From the NCBI RefSeq assembly GCF_036320965.1, contig NC_092236.1, positions 12,564,518 to 12,628,517 of the forward strand: a stretch of DNA of 64,000 bases. The letters are read 5' to 3'. The stretch's first letter is position 1; every line of letters starts with the position of its first letter. Shown piece by piece: positions 61,565 to 64,000 of this stretch. Source of the DNA: Panulirus ornatus (lineage: Eukaryota; Arthropoda; Malacostraca; Decapoda; Palinuridae). The notes beneath the pieces were generated by a model, which had not been told where the DNA came from, did not search any database, and saw nothing but the letters and a program-made list of their open reading frames with translations. A program made the translations under genes and the position numbers.

Positions 61565-61800
61565 TTCAGTATCGATGAGTAGGTTTCGAATCCGCTGCCG
61601 CCAGTGTAAGCCTGCGTGGGTAGGGATGATGTGAGGGGCACGGGACGTCTGTTGCCGGGTTGGCCGGGACTCTCCGACACCCACCCTCTGCCTCCTGCCT
61701 CCCTCGGCGTCGTCTCATGGTGGGTCGCACGTACCTCGCCGACACTGTCGAACCTTTAAAACCACGAGAGAGATTTAGCGCCTCGTAACAACAGTGGTGT
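61565..61800 (-). promoter_or_regulatory. GC/CpG-rich island upstream of the GPCR
   Basis: The block is distinctly GC-rich compared with the flanks. On the minus strand it has GGTTTTAAAGG (about 61763-61753) followed by a donor-like GAGGTACGT (about 61735). It could hold a promoter and noncoding first exon for the GPCR. Inference. Confidence 0.25.
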
Positions 61801-63515
61801 GAGAGATGCGGCAATAGTTACACCAGATATGTAATCCAACACAGGAGAGTGATTGAAGCATGTCAGCCACACAGCATCTACTGCATTTCCTGGGGGTTAT
61901 AATACAACTAGGCTTAAAAGTTATTTCTTGGAGTGTTAGTAGAATTAAGCTTATAAGTTATTTCCTGAGGTAATAGTACTGTGAACTCCTTTGTAAAATA
62001 TGACATGCCTTGCAACTGCATTCATCAATATACCTACAATATATTCATAAACTGTGCTGACGTAAGACCTGATGCTGTAGCCTTTGAGTAAAATAATCCG
62101 ACACATTAAAATCTAAAAAATCACTTACATGATCATGAATATTTACCATTATCTGGGAACTGATGTCGAAAGAGTTTGATTGGGGTAAAGGTGTCCCGTG
62201 TGTGTGTCTTGGTGTCCACTGAGTATTGGAGGCACGACCTGTGTCTACCTACGAGCAAGCTCTGAACAAACGGGACTTACAGAAGAAATGTGAAAATGCT
62301 TCATCGGAATAGAAAATAATCTTCATTTCGTTCATTTCTGTTCCTTCAGTGATAAAATCCATGACAAAGACACACTGCATGGTTTCCCGGTTAGTTGATT
62401 ATATGGGATTTGAAGCCTATCGATTACCAGGGTCATTAAGGCCGTCAAACGTTATAACCATTAAACGAGAAAAAAACAAATGGACGCCTTCTTTAGAAGT
62501 TAAGTCCAAATCCATACACACTCTCACTACGTATGTGGCACTCTCGTTATGGTGCAACAGGACATTCAACAGACAGACCGAACACCAGCGTATAACCTGA
62601 AGACAGCTACGTGCAGCCTTAGCGCGTCTCCTCCTGAGCTGCTCTGCGGATATTCAACTGCCCTGTAAACGCGACCGTGACACACACACACGCCCTGGCA
62701 AGTGTACAGGTGGCCGAGCCGAGCCCGACGTCGGCGCATAATACAACAGAAACGGCTTCTATATAATTCAGCGAGGCAAACCCTGGACCCTCAGGCTGCT
62801 GCTGCGTCAAGCCACTGTGGCGGCCGGCACCTGAGTGATTCATGGCCGTCTGGATGAGGTTGTGTGTATTTGAGTTTAAGCTGGTACGGTCACAGCGTGC
62901 GACCCCGGAGGGGCATTACATGGTCCTGATGGGAGGTTAGAATTCCCAGCAGCTGAATGCATCATCCGCGTAATGTATCTTAAACTTTAAAATCGACTTC
63001 AGACATGGCTGGTTCTGCGAAGTTGTAAATCATAATGCAAATACAAAGGCAGATGAAAATGAACCAATCAGAACAACGCACTTATGTGTCTCGAACCAGT
63101 TATTCAAATCTACTGACTCATATTTGCTGATGAAATAGATGTAGATTATTTCCTGGATATTCCAGCCTTTGGGGTAGCAGTCATGTCCTGGGGAATGCTG
63201 GGTTCCTGCTTTCTCACGAAGCTGAAAATCAGAGATCATCCTGGCCTCTGGAGTGGTTATGCCAAAACCAGCCTGACAGTTCTGTGTCATAAACTCACAC
63301 AGAAGACATTTACCCCTTCGGATACTTGGCTCACTTCCCCACATACAATATATAACTGAAATCCCTCATCTCATCACTAATAGAACGACCACTGAAAACT
63401 TGAATCAGCAAGGACGATGCAATAAGTGAGCACCAAAGGAAATTTGACCCAACCAGTACTACATTTTACAGCCGAGAATACAACCACCACAACACCTCAA
63501 GTATAAAAAGTTGTT
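61801..63515. other. intergenic, no gene recognised
   Basis: Unique sequence. A minus-strand frame at 63030-63344 (104 codons) has no recognised motif. Confidence 0.55.
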
Positions 63516-63565
63516 CCAAAGAGCACGATACCGCCACCACCTTGAGCACGATCACTGAGCCTTGG
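63515..63565 (+). repeat. 21-bp family, two worn copies
   Basis: GAGCACGATACCGCCACCAC and CTTGAGCACGATCACTGAGC match the TTGAGCACGACGGTACGA motif. Confidence 0.55.
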
Positions 63566-63603
63566 GTTATCGACTTAGCCATTGTAAGGTTTGCATGACT
63601 AAC

Positions 63604-63606
<3 letters not shown>

Positions 63607-63687
<81 letters not shown>

Positions 63688-63700
63688 TTATATATATATG
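63607..63700. repeat. (TA)n microsatellite
   Basis: About 36 TA units, then TTTATATATAT variants. Confidence 0.98.
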
Positions 63701-64000
63701 CTAATGACTAGCTTGATGACCATTCATCATCGCAAAAACACTGTGCCAATGGCTATAGTCTGATCGCCATCCTGGATCGCAAAGCCATTAAACCCAACAC
63801 AATAGGTGAAAGGGGCCAACTGGCAATGGACGTTCATTGTTATCGTCTTCGCCTGACACCTGTATCACTAACTTCGTTCATTCGGGGTGGAAACTATTGT
63901 CTACCTCTCTAATGGGTATTGATCTTGACCTGATATGAAATGGAAAAAGACTGGCATGGAATAAGTATAAAAGTAAACTTATTGCATGGGCGATTATATG
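63701..64000. other. intergenic, nothing recognised
   Basis: Unique sequence to the window edge. Confidence 0.6.

Overview
The window looks like nuclear DNA of a decapod crustacean. The main evidence is a split gene for the red pigment concentrating hormone (RPCH) precursor, whose mature peptide QLNFSPGW-amide is typical of decapods. Supporting evidence is very high simple-repeat content, long introns, tRNA-derived SINEs and decayed LINE reverse transcriptases. I see no operons, no CRISPR arrays and nothing prokaryotic.

Only two genes are well supported. (1) RPCH is on the + strand. A TATA box lies near 6251, coding exon 1 is the ATG alone (6376-6378), intron 1 is about 35.9 kb, exon 2 (42304-42543) carries the signal peptide, the hormone and most of the precursor-related peptide, intron 2 is 1.7 kb, and exon 3 (44253-44303) ends the 97-residue precursor. 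(2) A 764-residue intronless rhodopsin-like GPCR with several altered signature motifs is on the - strand at 59024-61318. I find no sign that the two act in one pathway: the GPCR does not look like an AKH/RPCH receptor. Their neighbourhood is probably incidental.

Layout: 1-1362 is a 35/37-bp minisatellite. 1363-6240 holds decayed repeats, a LINE fragment, a 21-bp array and a G-rich block that abuts the RPCH promoter. 6379-42303 is intron 1, filled with minisatellites (the largest at 27149-28678), (GA)n, (GT)n and (TA)n tracts, two SINEs, four LINE remnants and two dispersed-element copies. An array rich in branch-point-like CTAAC motifs directly precedes exon 2. 44304-58800 is intergenic with dispersed elements next to (TA)n tracts. 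59024-61318 is the GPCR. 61319-64000 is mostly unique sequence plus one (TA)n tract.

The most interesting observations are the start-codon-only exon before a giant intron, the TACTAAC-rich array at its 3' end, the atypical GPCR, a 21-bp motif recurring at about nine sites (some inverted) with an AAGGGGTTA-like end, and two dispersed element families that share a core and sit beside (TA)n. All coordinates come from reading by eye. Repeat edges are accurate to a few bases, or tens of bases where decayed.
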